Assembly: GCA_002436005.1 (NCBI GenBank) | Contig: DIXG01000061.1 | Coordinates: 34,415 to 98,414 of the forward strand | Reading direction: 5' to 3' | DNA: 64,000 nt | From: Anaerolineaceae bacterium UBA6086 | Lineage (GTDB): Bacteria; Chloroflexota; Anaerolineae; Anaerolineales; Anaerolineaceae | In this document: positions 25,838 through 35,256 of the stretch, piece after piece | Layout of the letters: each line of letters opens with the position of its first letter | Position numbering within the stretch: position 1 is the stretch's first letter | Notes under the pieces: model-generated | The model's database searches: none | Seen by the model: the letters and a program-made list of their open reading frames with translations, nothing else | Told to the model about the DNA's origin: nothing | Made by a program: the position numbers and the translations under genes

Positions 25838-28800
25838 TGACTGAACCAGCGGGCATGTCTGCCAATACAAAACGAATTTCTCTTTGGGAGGGAGTTGTTC
25901 TGGTCTGTCTGATCCTCACGCTGGCAGCAGGGGCATATTTGCGCCTGGTGGGTGTGAATTGGGATGAAGATCAGCACATGCATCCTGATGAGCGTTTCCT
26001 CAGCCTGGTCCAGGTTGCGATCAGTCCTGTAGAAAACGCTTCAGCCTACTTTGACACAGAGAATTCTTCTCTCAACCCTGAAAATCGGGGCTACACGTTT
26101 TTTGTGTATGGCACCCTGCCCATTTTTATCATTCGCTATGTTGGGGAAGCGTTAGGGCAGACGGATTACCATGCCATTACAATTCTGGGCAGGTATCTCT
26201 CAGCAATTTTTGACTTGATCACCGCATTGTTGGTTTATGCCGTTGGTAGAAGGCTGTATCAACGCTGGGTTGGTTTGCTGGGTGCGTTATTTTATGCGTT
26301 GGCAGTGCTGCCCATTCAGCTCTCACATTACATGACGGTGGACACGATCACCAACACCTTTGCGTTTTTGGCTGTTTATGCTGCGGTGTGGGCGCTGACC
26401 CGGTCACCATCTGTAAATAAGGACGGAATCGGTGAGGTTTCTGCTCCTGATGCAGAGCCAGATTCTGATGCAGACCTTGTTCTTGACTCAGAAGCTGATT
26501 TGGAATCATCTGAGCGTGCTTTTACCACAGCAAAACTCTGGCGAGTTTTTCAAGAGTTAGCTCCTTACCTTGTGTTTGGTGCTGCGCTTGGTGCCGCAAC
26601 TGCGTCAAAGATCAACGCGGTTGTGTTGGCTATCATTCTGCCACTTGTTGAAGGTGTGCGCTACCTGAGAATGACGCCGGATGATCGGCGAGAAGCGCTG
26701 GGTCCGATTTTCAGAAACCTGTTTGTGGCAGGGATATTGAGTTTTTTGATCTTTCGGATAGGACAGCCTTATGCCTTCAACGGTCCGGGATTTTTCAATA
26801 TTGGTATCAGTGAAAACTGGTGGATGAGTCTGCAAAACCTGCGTGCCCAGGCTTCTGGCAAGGTGGATTTTCCGCCCGCCTTACAGTGGGCACGGCGTCC
26901 AATCACTTTTTCTCTGCAAAATCTGATCATCTGGGGATTGGGTTTACCCCTTGGGGTTCTGGCGTGGCTTTCTTACCTGGCGATGGGCTGGCGGATGATC
27001 CGGAAAAGGGAATGGGCTCCTCATTTGCCCCTGTGGCTTTTCACCGGGTTGTATTTTGCCTGGCAATCTTTTTCCTGGGTAAGGTCCATGCGCTACCAAA
27101 TGTTGATCTATCCCGCCCTGGCGCTGTTTGCGGGTTGGGGGTTGGTTCAGATGTGGTCTGCCAGGCGTGAAATCAAGATTTTCTGGCTTCGGCTCAGACC
27201 CCAGCTGCTCCGCCTGATCGGCATTGTGCTGACGGTGATTGTGATCCTGACGACGGCCGCATATGCTTTTGCGTTTACACGGATTTACGCACAACCGCAC
27301 ACCCGGGTGGCTGCCAGCCGCTGGATTTATCAGAACATTCCTGGAGCGTTGACTCTCGAATTGGAAACGCCTGAAGGAAGCTTCCTGCAACCTTTGCCCT
27401 ACCGGGCAGGCGACAAATTTGACTCGCAGACAGTTTATCGGCTGCCTTTCTATGGCGCAGCTGATGGATTGCTGACCATGATCAGCTTCCCGCATATCCT
27501 CGATGAAAATCAGCTTGAACCCATCAAGCAGCTGACCCTCACGGTTGTGTCGGCAGATGCACCGGAAAATATCCTGGCAACTGCTGAATTACTGGGCGAA
27601 TTTCTGCCCTCCGAATCAGATTGGCGAGGTGCAGCGTATGATTTTGTGCTGGATCAGGCGGTTCCAATTAGTGAGGATGCCTTGTATTATCTCCAGCTGG
27701 AATTAATTGAAGCGCAGACCACCTTGGTGTTGAACGGTGCACCCACCCTGACATTTCTCGCTAATAATGGAATGACCTTGCGATCTCCCTTGCCCCGCAT
27801 TCAACAAGGTATTCGCCAGGGCACGCCGTATCAAATGACCATCCAGCTCGTGAAAAGCGGCGTGATCACTCATCTGCACATGCCATACCTGGTTGATCAG
27901 ATGGGCAAGACCGGGACACAGACCCTGACCGTTGAATTACAGCTGCCTGACCAACCCACCCGGTCGGTAACCCTGAATGAAAATTTTTTACCCGGGGAGG
28001 ATATTCGTGGTAAGTCCTACACCATTGAGCTTGTCGAACCGTTTGAAGTGACCGCTGGCGAAGCGTTGATGGTGACACTGAGCACGGATACTCCCGGTGC
28101 CTGGCTAACACTGCATGCGCCTGCACCCGTGCACGAAAGCAGCTGGGATGATGCAATTCCATACCCGGTGGATGGGTTCAGCCCCTATAGTGAGACTGGC
28201 GGCATTTATCGGGGTGATCTGAACTTTGAGATGTACTGGCCGGATGACGCGAATAAATTAGCTCGCTTCGAAACCTTGCTTGATTCTGGGGACTACATCT
28301 TTATTACTTCAAACCGCCAATGGGGCACCACCACACGTGTGCCTGAACGGTATTTGCTAACAACGGCGTTTTACCGAAACCTGCTTGGCTGCCCGGATGA
28401 AAAAGAGGTGACCTGGTGTTACGCTGTGGCTGAACCCGGGATGTTTGAAGAGCGGCTCGGTTTTGAGCTTGTTCAAACCTTCCACTCCAATCCAAACATC
28501 GGACCCTTCGAATTAAATTCTCAGTTTGCTGAGGAAGCTTTTACGGTTTACGATCATCCCAAAGTGCTTATTTTCCGGAAAACCGGGGCGTACGATCCAG
28601 TAAATGTTCGGGAGATTCTGCGAGCCGTCGATTTGAGCAAGGTGGTCTATTTCACACCTGGAGATGCTGCCAGTTATCGCGGCCCTGACCCGGACCAGGT
28701 CAATGAGCCGCGGTATAACCTGTCCTTGTCAGAAGATCGCCTATCAGCACAGCGACAGGGCGGAACCTGGTCAGACTTGTTTAATGTTAACAGTGCGCTC

Positions 28801-31248
28801 AATACTTCGCCGTTTCTTGCTGCTGCTGCGTTATATGGTTTTGTCCTGCTCTTGGGCATTTTATGCTATCCAATTGTCCGCTTGGCACTGCCTGGCTTAG
28901 AAGATAAAGGCTATCCACTTTCCAAACTGGCAGGGCTTTTGATCCTGGCTTTTGGGGTATGGATTCTTGGATCAGCAGGTGTTGCTTTCACCTTGCAAAC
29001 GATTTTGGTCGTCCTGGTTGTGATCTCCCTGGTTTCTGCGGTTTTCATCTTTCTACAGCGAAAGTCCCTCTGGGCGGAAATCCAGGCTAAATGGCAGTAT
29101 TACCTGGCGGTTGAGGTGCTGGCACTGGTGGCTTTTATTGCCTTCATCCTGATCCGAATGGGAAATCCAGACCTGTGGCACCCTTATAAGGGGGGTGAGA
29201 AACCGATGGATTTCTCATACCTGAACGCCATCCTCAAAAGCACCACTTTTCCTCCCTATGATCCCTGGTTTGCTGGTGGATATATCAATTATTACTATTA
29301 CGGGTTTGTGATTGCTGGCGTCCCGATCAAACTTTTAGGTATTGTGCCAGCGGTAGCCTATAATATTATTCTTCCGATCTGGTTCAGCCTCTTAGCACAG
29401 GGCGCATTCTCGGTGGGCTGGAACCTGTTCATGGGGATACCCCGCCCGCGGGCTTTGCGGGTTGGCGAGCGATCGAAGGGGCAGGCTCTCAGACTGGCAT
29501 TTGTCGTGGGGGTGATCACTGTCCTTCTTCTGGCGGTGATTGGCAACCTGGGGACACTGCGCTTAATTGCAGAGGGCTACCAGCGGCTGGCTTCCGGTGG
29601 AGCATCGCTGGCGGATGCTGGCTTGGGTCAGCGGATTGCATGGACGCTGCAGGGTTTTGTGCAGTTTTTGCGCGGTGCACCGATGCCATTTTACCCGGGA
29701 GATTGGTACTGGTTTCCAAGCCGGGTGATCCCAGGAGAGGCGATTACCGAATTCCCATATTTCACTTTTATTTATGGTGATTTCCACGCACACCTGATCG
29801 CTTTTCCAATTACGGTTTTTGCGATCAGCTGGAGTCTCTCAATTGTGCTGAATAAGGCGCAATGGGGGGAGGGAAATGGTCGCCTGAAATGGGTGGGGGC
29901 GATAACCGGGTGGGTTTTAGGTGCACTTGTTATCGGCGCTTTGCGGCCAACCAACACCTGGGATTTTTATACCTATATTGTGCTGGCATCGATTGCTGTG
30001 TTTTACAGCGTGATGCGGTATTACCAGCCTAAATTGAAGATCGGGTTAAGGTGGGGGGCTTGGCTTGAAAAAGCGTGTGTAGCAATCGCCTCGGTCCTCG
30101 GCCTGGTGCTTCTTGCGACCCTCCTGTATCAACCCTTCTCCTACTGGTATGGGCAGGGGTATACCCAGGTTGAACTGTGGCGCGGTGACCGCACACCGCT
30201 CAGCTCTTACTTCACACATTGGGGCGTATTCCTGTTCATTATCACCAGCTGGATGAGCTGGGAAACTTACCACTGGATGAAAACCACACCGCAGTCGGCA
30301 TTGAAACGACTTGAACCTTACCTGACGTGGATTTATGCATCTCTGGTCCTGTTCTTGCTCCTGCTGCTGGTTTTCCTGGTGATGGAGGTTGTGGTCGCTG
30401 CTGTCATCGTGCCTTTAGGTGTGTGGGTGATCCTATTGATGTTTAGGCCTGGACGATCGGATGGGATGCGCTTTTTGCTGTTCATGATTGGCACTGCCCT
30501 GACCCTTTCACTGGTTGTGGAACTGGTTTATCTGCAGGGTGATATCGGCAGGATGAATACAGTCTTCAAGTTTTATCTGCAAGCCTGGATCCTGTTTGGG
30601 CTTTCAGCGGGGGTATGCCTGGTATGGCTGGTTCAATCCATACGCTATTGGAATGATCGGCTCTCTTTTGGCTGGCAGACGATTCTGTTCTTCCTGCTCA
30701 CCTCTGCCGCATTATATACAATGATGGGAACAACGGATAAGATTCATGACAGGATGACGGTGGAAGCGCCCCATACACTGGACGGGATGGCCTATATGCT
30801 TGATGCTTCCTATTATGACCTTGGTGTCGAGATGGTCCTTGCAGAAGATTATCATGCGATCAGGTGGATGCAGGAAAATATTCAGGGCTCGCCTGTGATC
30901 CTGGAGGGACAGGCTTATGAATATCGTTGGGGCAATCGCTATACGATTTACACGGGCTTGCCGGGGGTGGTGGGGTGGAATTGGCATCAGCGACAGCAGC
31001 GCGCTGTCTTGCGCAATAATGTCGTGCAGGAACGTGTGGATGCCGTTAATCAATTCTATACGACCGAGGATATTGCTTTTGTGATCAACTTCATGAAGCA
31101 GTATGACGTTAAATATATTGTTCTGGGCCAGCTTGAACGAATTTTTTATCCCGGCCCCGGGCTGGATAAGTTCGCACAATTCGAAGGCGTGCTTTGGGAA
31201 AAGGTCTATCACAGTGGACAAACGGTGATCTATAGTGTGCTGGATTGA
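25837..31248 (+). CDS. Giant GT39-like / DUF2298 (Chlor_Arch_YYY) fusion membrane protein
   Basis: At 1803 residues this is the largest protein here. Residues 1 to about 490 form a PMT/ArnT-like GT-C module with the acidic loop NWDEDQHMHPDERF (HPDE at about 49-52) and about ten spans. Residues about 500-990 are hydrophilic and rich in beta-strand character, apparently two or more beta-sandwich repeats exposed outside. From about 1010 a second polytopic module begins with PYDPWFAGGYINYYYYG near residue 1150, the signature for which the DUF2298/Chlor_Arch_YYY family is named, ending with a C-terminal domain (VKYIVLGQLER). The family is restricted largely to Chloroflexota and Archaea and has no known function. 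Coupled to the preceding GT39 gene. Confidence 0.88.
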   Translation: MTEPAGMSANTKRISLWEGVVLVCLILTLAAGAYLRLVGVNWDEDQHMHPDERFLSLVQVAISPVENASAYFDTENSSLNPENRGYTFFVYGTLPIFIIRYVGEALGQTDYHAITILGRYLSAIFDLITALLVYAVGRRLYQRWVGLLGALFYALAVLPIQLSHYMTVDTITNTFAFLAVYAAVWALTRSPSVNKDGIGEVSAPDAEPDSDADLVLDSEADLESSERAFTTAKLWRVFQELAPYLVFGAALGAATASKINAVVLAIILPLVEGVRYLRMTPDDRREALGPIFRNLFVAGILSFLIFRIGQPYAFNGPGFFNIGISENWWMSLQNLRAQASGKVDFPPALQWARRPITFSLQNLIIWGLGLPLGVLAWLSYLAMGWRMIRKREWAPHLPLWLFTGLYFAWQSFSWVRSMRYQMLIYPALALFAGWGLVQMWSARREIKIFWLRLRPQLLRLIGIVLTVIVILTTAAYAFAFTRIYAQPHTRVAASRWIYQNIPGALTLELETPEGSFLQPLPYRAGDKFDSQTVYRLPFYGAADGLLTMISFPHILDENQLEPIKQLTLTVVSADAPENILATAELLGEFLPSESDWRGAAYDFVLDQAVPISEDALYYLQLELIEAQTTLVLNGAPTLTFLANNGMTLRSPLPRIQQGIRQGTPYQMTIQLVKSGVITHLHMPYLVDQMGKTGTQTLTVELQLPDQPTRSVTLNENFLPGEDIRGKSYTIELVEPFEVTAGEALMVTLSTDTPGAWLTLHAPAPVHESSWDDAIPYPVDGFSPYSETGGIYRGDLNFEMYWPDDANKLARFETLLDSGDYIFITSNRQWGTTTRVPERYLLTTAFYRNLLGCPDEKEVTWCYAVAEPGMFEERLGFELVQTFHSNPNIGPFELNSQFAEEAFTVYDHPKVLIFRKTGAYDPVNVREILRAVDLSKVVYFTPGDAASYRGPDPDQVNEPRYNLSLSEDRLSAQRQGGTWSDLFNVNSALNTSPFLAAAALYGFVLLLGILCYPIVRLALPGLEDKGYPLSKLAGLLILAFGVWILGSAGVAFTLQTILVVLVVISLVSAVFIFLQRKSLWAEIQAKWQYYLAVEVLALVAFIAFILIRMGNPDLWHPYKGGEKPMDFSYLNAILKSTTFPPYDPWFAGGYINYYYYGFVIAGVPIKLLGIVPAVAYNIILPIWFSLLAQGAFSVGWNLFMGIPRPRALRVGERSKGQALRLAFVVGVITVLLLAVIGNLGTLRLIAEGYQRLASGGASLADAGLGQRIAWTLQGFVQFLRGAPMPFYPGDWYWFPSRVIPGEAITEFPYFTFIYGDFHAHLIAFPITVFAISWSLSIVLNKAQWGEGNGRLKWVGAITGWVLGALVIGALRPTNTWDFYTYIVLASIAVFYSVMRYYQPKLKIGLRWGAWLEKACVAIASVLGLVLLATLLYQPFSYWYGQGYTQVELWRGDRTPLSSYFTHWGVFLFIITSWMSWETYHWMKTTPQSALKRLEPYLTWIYASLVLFLLLLLVFLVMEVVVAAVIVPLGVWVILLMFRPGRSDGMRFLLFMIGTALTLSLVVELVYLQGDIGRMNTVFKFYLQAWILFGLSAGVCLVWLVQSIRYWNDRLSFGWQTILFFLLTSAALYTMMGTTDKIHDRMTVEAPHTLDGMAYMLDASYYDLGVEMVLAEDYHAIRWMQENIQGSPVILEGQAYEYRWGNRYTIYTGLPGVVGWNWHQRQQRAVLRNNVVQERVDAVNQFYTTEDIAFVINFMKQYDVKYIVLGQLERIFYPGPGLDKFAQFEGVLWEKVYHSGQTVIYSVLD

Positions 31249-31400
31249 TTCTTCTGCCATCGTCATGATCGGGAATTTGACGCCCAAATCACAGTCTTTT
31301 AAGTCATGATAGGCAAGTATAATTAGCAGAGTGGTCTTAATGATGATCCGTTTTTGCTAAAACGTGATTTAATTCTGGTTGAGTCGTATCAGCTTATGAG

Positions 31401-33128
31401 GTGGTGAGTTATTTGGTGTCTGTACAGTCGGATGATAAATCGAGATGGCAAATCCTTTTGCTGCTTGGTGCATTCGCCCTGGCGCTGGCTATGCGTATGA
31501 TCCATTTGGGGGCGATTCCACTGCGAGATATGGAAGCCCAGGCTGCACTGCAGGCATTGGCGATGGCGCGTGAAGAAAAAACGCTGTTTGGTCCTCACAT
31601 GGCTGTTGTGGGGCTGACCAGTCTTGATTTCCTGATTTTTACATCCTCCAATTTCATCGCCCGGTTTTGGACTGCGTTCTTTGGATCGCTGATTGTGGTG
31701 GTGCCTTTTCTCTTTCGAAAGCAATTGGGCTGGTGGGCGGCTGCGATTACCTCTTTTGTCCTTGCGGTTGCACCTGATTTAGTTGGGCTTTCCAGGGTGA
31801 TTGGTTCGCCCATTGTTGCGTTGGTTTGCTTACTGCTTGGTTTGGGATTTTTAATTCATCGAAAACCTATCCTTTCGGGAATCTTTCTGGCACTGGCATT
31901 GATGAGCGGTGTCGATTTTTGGCTTGGCGGTGTGATTCTGCTGGTCAGTTCTCTCATTGTTTCAAGATTATTTCCGCTATCAGAATTATTTTCAATTTTC
32001 CCAATTGAAAATCCGAAAGGATTTTTTACATATTTTGGCTTTTCAATGGGGCTTACGCTGCTGGTGGTTGGAACGGGATTCTTCATGGCGCCTGCAGGAC
32101 TGAGCGGGATAATGTCTGGCTTGGTGGACTTCATCATTGGGTTTGGCCGTCCTTATACGGCACCCTATTTTTTGCTACCTTTGGCGATCCTGACCTATGC
32201 TGGCGCTGCGATTCCTTTGGGAATCTGGGGCTCTTTGCGCGGGATTCTAAATCAAAGCAAATTTGATCTGTTCTTGCTGGTATGGTGGCTGGTTGGCTTT
32301 ATTTTGATCATGCTTTATCCAGGCAGTCGACCGGAAAATACCGTTTGGGTGACCGTACCCTTGTGGGTATTATCCGTTCGGGTGTTGTATTATGCCTGGC
32401 AGCAACCCGATGAGAACAGGCTGGTATCTGTGGGAACAGCTGTGCTGGTGGTCGTATTATCGGCGTTCATACTCCTTGCATTGCGTTCGTTGGTAAATCC
32501 TTCCATTGGACAGGATTTGAAGGAGAATTACTTAATTGCCCTGGTTGGAGGTGCTGTTTTGATCATCGCCTTTGTTCTGCTGGTCAATTTTGGCTGGTCA
32601 GAACAGGTGGCACTGGCGGGATTACTGATCGGGGTTGTGCTTGTGACATCTGCCTGGATGATCTCCACCAGTGTGAATTCGACCGGACTGAATGGTGAAC
32701 GATCTGCTGAGTTGTGGTTTCCCGATGAGCCGGAATTGACGACGGTGTGGTTGACGCAATCCATCGAGCAGGTTTTGCTTTGGAACAAGACCGGGGATTC
32801 ACCTGAGATGCTGGCTGTTTCGGAAATCGGCTCTCCTGGAATGCAATGGGCTTTACGTGATTATCCTGCTGTGACCTATTTGGATTTCATTCCAACCACG
32901 ATTCGACCTGGCATGGTGATCACAACCGACCAGGAAAACCTGGCACTGGTGAGCGGTTATCGTGGACAGGACCTTGTTTGGTCTTCAGAAGTGTTGTGGC
33001 AAGAGATGAGCGCTTATGATTACCTTACATGGCTGGTGGTTCGTGATGCGCCGAAACTCAACGAAAATTTGATTTTTTGGGTCAGAACTGACCTGATGCC
33101 CGACAGCCAATTTGAGCTAATAAATTAA
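31401..33128 (+). CDS. Third GT39-like polytopic membrane protein
   Basis: The 575-residue protein has about twelve hydrophobic spans. An early loop reads IHLGAIPLRDMEAQAALQALA (about 34-54), an acidic, ArnT-like first extracellular loop, so it is probably another GT-C type enzyme, though the match is weaker than for the two preceding genes. The C-terminal 120 residues are hydrophilic. Start is ambiguous among GTG 31401, GTG 31404 and GTG 31416. It lies 152 nt after the giant fusion protein, and cmk follows closely. Substrate unknown. Confidence 0.75.
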   Translation: MVSYLVSVQSDDKSRWQILLLLGAFALALAMRMIHLGAIPLRDMEAQAALQALAMAREEKTLFGPHMAVVGLTSLDFLIFTSSNFIARFWTAFFGSLIVVVPFLFRKQLGWWAAAITSFVLAVAPDLVGLSRVIGSPIVALVCLLLGLGFLIHRKPILSGIFLALALMSGVDFWLGGVILLVSSLIVSRLFPLSELFSIFPIENPKGFFTYFGFSMGLTLLVVGTGFFMAPAGLSGIMSGLVDFIIGFGRPYTAPYFLLPLAILTYAGAAIPLGIWGSLRGILNQSKFDLFLLVWWLVGFILIMLYPGSRPENTVWVTVPLWVLSVRVLYYAWQQPDENRLVSVGTAVLVVVLSAFILLALRSLVNPSIGQDLKENYLIALVGGAVLIIAFVLLVNFGWSEQVALAGLLIGVVLVTSAWMISTSVNSTGLNGERSAELWFPDEPELTTVWLTQSIEQVLLWNKTGDSPEMLAVSEIGSPGMQWALRDYPAVTYLDFIPTTIRPGMVITTDQENLALVSGYRGQDLVWSSEVLWQEMSAYDYLTWLVVRDAPKLNENLIFWVRTDLMPDSQFELIN

Positions 33129-33149
33129 GAAGGATTGGAAAATTTACTC

Positions 33150-33830
33150 ATGGGACAACCAACAACAATTGCGATTGATGGCCCAGCCGGCTCCGGCAAA
33201 TCCACTCTGGGAAAATTGCTGGCTGAAGAGCTGGGCTACCTGTACTTTGACACCGGTGTCATGTACCGTGCAGTGACACTCGGGGCGATCAGGCGAGGGA
33301 TTGACATCTCGGATGAAGTACAGATCGGTCAGCTTGCTGAAGACGTTCACATTGATGTTCAACCGCCAAGTGTTGACGACGGACGGGATAACGACATCCT
33401 GTTAGATGGCGTTGACGTGACCTGGGATATTCGGACAGATATTGTGAACCAGTATGTTTCCCCGGTCTCGGTATATGCTGCTGTAAGAGATGCAATGACG
33501 GCGCAGCAGCGGCGCATCGCCCAGGATAATAAGGTGGTCATGGTAGGGCGGGATATTGGTACGGTGGTGATGCCTGATGCAGATTTGAAGCTTTACCTGG
33601 ATGCCTCGATTGAAGTACGGGCAGAGCGACGCTATCAGGAGCTTTTGGATCGTGGAGAGCCTGCAGATTATGATGCGGTATTGAAATCTTTGCAGAACAG
33701 GGATGATATTGATTCAAATCGCGAAATCGCCCCTCTGAAACCAGCCGATGATGCAGTTGTGATCCAATCAGATTGCATGGGTATTGAGCAGGTACTTGAA
33801 CGAGCGAAGGAGTTGATCCGCAATGTGTGA
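33150..33830 (+). CDS. cmk: Cytidylate kinase
   Basis: CMP/dCMP kinase of about 226 residues. The P-loop AIDGPAGSGKSTLGKLLA follows the start, YLYFDTGVMYRAVTL and the NMP-binding region are present, and MVGRDIGTVVMPDADLKLYLDAS (about 136-158) is diagnostic. I place the start at ATG 33150, before which GGAAAA lies at useful distance; the frame is open to TTG 33135. The gene ends inside the start of the following C69-type hydrolase (8-nt overlap). Cytidylate kinase is a housekeeping enzyme; its link to neighbouring genes is probably incidental. Confidence 0.94.
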   Translation: MGQPTTIAIDGPAGSGKSTLGKLLAEELGYLYFDTGVMYRAVTLGAIRRGIDISDEVQIGQLAEDVHIDVQPPSVDDGRDNDILLDGVDVTWDIRTDIVNQYVSPVSVYAAVRDAMTAQQRRIAQDNKVVMVGRDIGTVVMPDADLKLYLDASIEVRAERRYQELLDRGEPADYDAVLKSLQNRDDIDSNREIAPLKPADDAVVIQSDCMGIEQVLERAKELIRNV

Positions 33831-35154
33831 CACATTTGTCGCTTTACGAAATGCCACCTACGATGGCTCGGTGATCTTTGGGAAGAACAGTGATCGGGAA
33901 CCAAACGAAGCGCATGAACTTGTCTTCATCCCGCATGCAACTCACGATGCGGGTTCAGAAGTGACATGCACCTATATCAATGTGCTGCAGGTGAGCGAGA
34001 CCCATGCGGTCTTGCTCTCAAAACCCTTTTGGATTTGGGGTGCAGAAATGGGCGCCAATGAGAAGGGCGTGGTGATTGGCAATGAGGCTGTATTCACGAA
34101 GGTTCCCTATGACAAAACGCCCGGATTGATCGGGATGGATTTCTTACGCCTGGCGCTTGAAAGAGCTTCATCGGCGGAGGAAGCCCTGCAAGTGATGATC
34201 GACTTGCTGGAAACCTATGGTCAGGGTGGGAACTGCGGGTTTACGCATCAAATGTATTATCATAACGGCTTCCTGATTGCGGATCGAGAGAGCGCATGGG
34301 TGTTTGAGACAGCGGGGAAACATTGGGCTGCTGAAAAGGTGCGGGATGTTCGATCTATCTCGAATGTGATCAGCATTGGAGCGAACTTTGATCGTGCCTC
34401 AACAGACCTGGTTTCTCACGCTATCTCTAAGGGCTGGTGCACAGACGAGTCGGATTTTGATTTCAGCCGATGTTACAGCGACTTGATCTATACAAAATTT
34501 GGTGCTGGCCAACACCGATCGTGCAGGACGGGAGAACTCTTACACGAAAACCTGGGGAAGATTGATGTCTCTCTTGCCTTTCAAATTTTGCGCGATCACG
34601 GTCCTGAGGCTGATCCACAATGGAACCCGGGCAAGAGCCTTCTTGGCGCAGAGGTTTGTATGCATGCCAGCTTTGGTCCTGTACGTGGCAGCCAGACAAC
34701 GGGCTCAATGGTGTCTCATCTGGCAAAGGAAGGTGACACGCATTGGCTGACGGGGACAGCAGCACCGTGCACCTCTGTGTTCAAACCCGTGTGGTTTGAT
34801 TCAGGTTTACCCGATATGGGCCCTTCACCCACGGGCACATATGATGATGCGACGATGTGGTGGCGCCATGAAAATCTGCACCGGGAAATCCTGCGAGATT
34901 ATGCTGTGCGTATCACCGCGGTTCAGAAAGAGCGGGATGAACTGGAGCAAGATTTTCTGAATCGGATCGGGAGACAACAGACGCCGCTCTCAGGAGATGC
35001 CAAGCGCGAATTGACACAATTTAGCTTTGAAGCAAGTGATCAGGCTGAAAGTCAGTGGCTGGAGGCAGTCCGATCGCAAAAAATTGAAAATCGCAGACCT
35101 TTCTTTCACCATCTTGCCTGGAAAAACGCAGATAAGGCGGCAAAACGTCCGTAG
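33823..35154 (+). CDS. C69/secernin-type N-terminal nucleophile hydrolase
   Basis: The 443-residue product begins MCDTFVAL; removal of Met would expose Cys2, the nucleophile of the C69 dipeptidase/secernin (Ntn hydrolase) group. GSVIFGKNSDREPNEAH (about 15-31) and WGAEMGANEKGVVIGNEAVF (about 67-86) match that family, as does NCGFTHQMYYHNGF. Members cleave dipeptides or amide bonds; human secernin has no proven peptidase activity, so the reaction here is not certain. The start overlaps cmk by 8 nt. There is no signal peptide, so it is cytoplasmic. Confidence 0.9.
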   Translation: MCDTFVALRNATYDGSVIFGKNSDREPNEAHELVFIPHATHDAGSEVTCTYINVLQVSETHAVLLSKPFWIWGAEMGANEKGVVIGNEAVFTKVPYDKTPGLIGMDFLRLALERASSAEEALQVMIDLLETYGQGGNCGFTHQMYYHNGFLIADRESAWVFETAGKHWAAEKVRDVRSISNVISIGANFDRASTDLVSHAISKGWCTDESDFDFSRCYSDLIYTKFGAGQHRSCRTGELLHENLGKIDVSLAFQILRDHGPEADPQWNPGKSLLGAEVCMHASFGPVRGSQTTGSMVSHLAKEGDTHWLTGTAAPCTSVFKPVWFDSGLPDMGPSPTGTYDDATMWWRHENLHREILRDYAVRITAVQKERDELEQDFLNRIGRQQTPLSGDAKRELTQFSFEASDQAESQWLEAVRSQKIENRRPFFHHLAWKNADKAAKRP

Positions 35155-35201
35155 AAATGGTTCATATTCCGTTTAATTCACGAAAATAGCGGCAAACTGC
35201 C

Positions 35202-35229
35202 TTGTGTATCGACTTGGTGATGCTATAAT
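35202..35229 (+). promoter_or_regulatory. Sigma70-type promoter for the histidine kinase gene
   Basis: TTGTGT at 35202-35207, a 16-nt spacer and TATAAT at 35224-35229. The kinase start codon lies about 28 nt downstream and has no clear Shine-Dalgarno sequence, only an A-rich leader. Confidence 0.55.
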
Positions 35230-35256
35230 GAAATAAATACTATCAATATTAAAAAA

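Noticed and set aside
31261..31330. TATAAT at 31318 as promoter of the third GT39 gene
   Set aside because: No -35 box at a suitable distance and no extended element; too weak to list.
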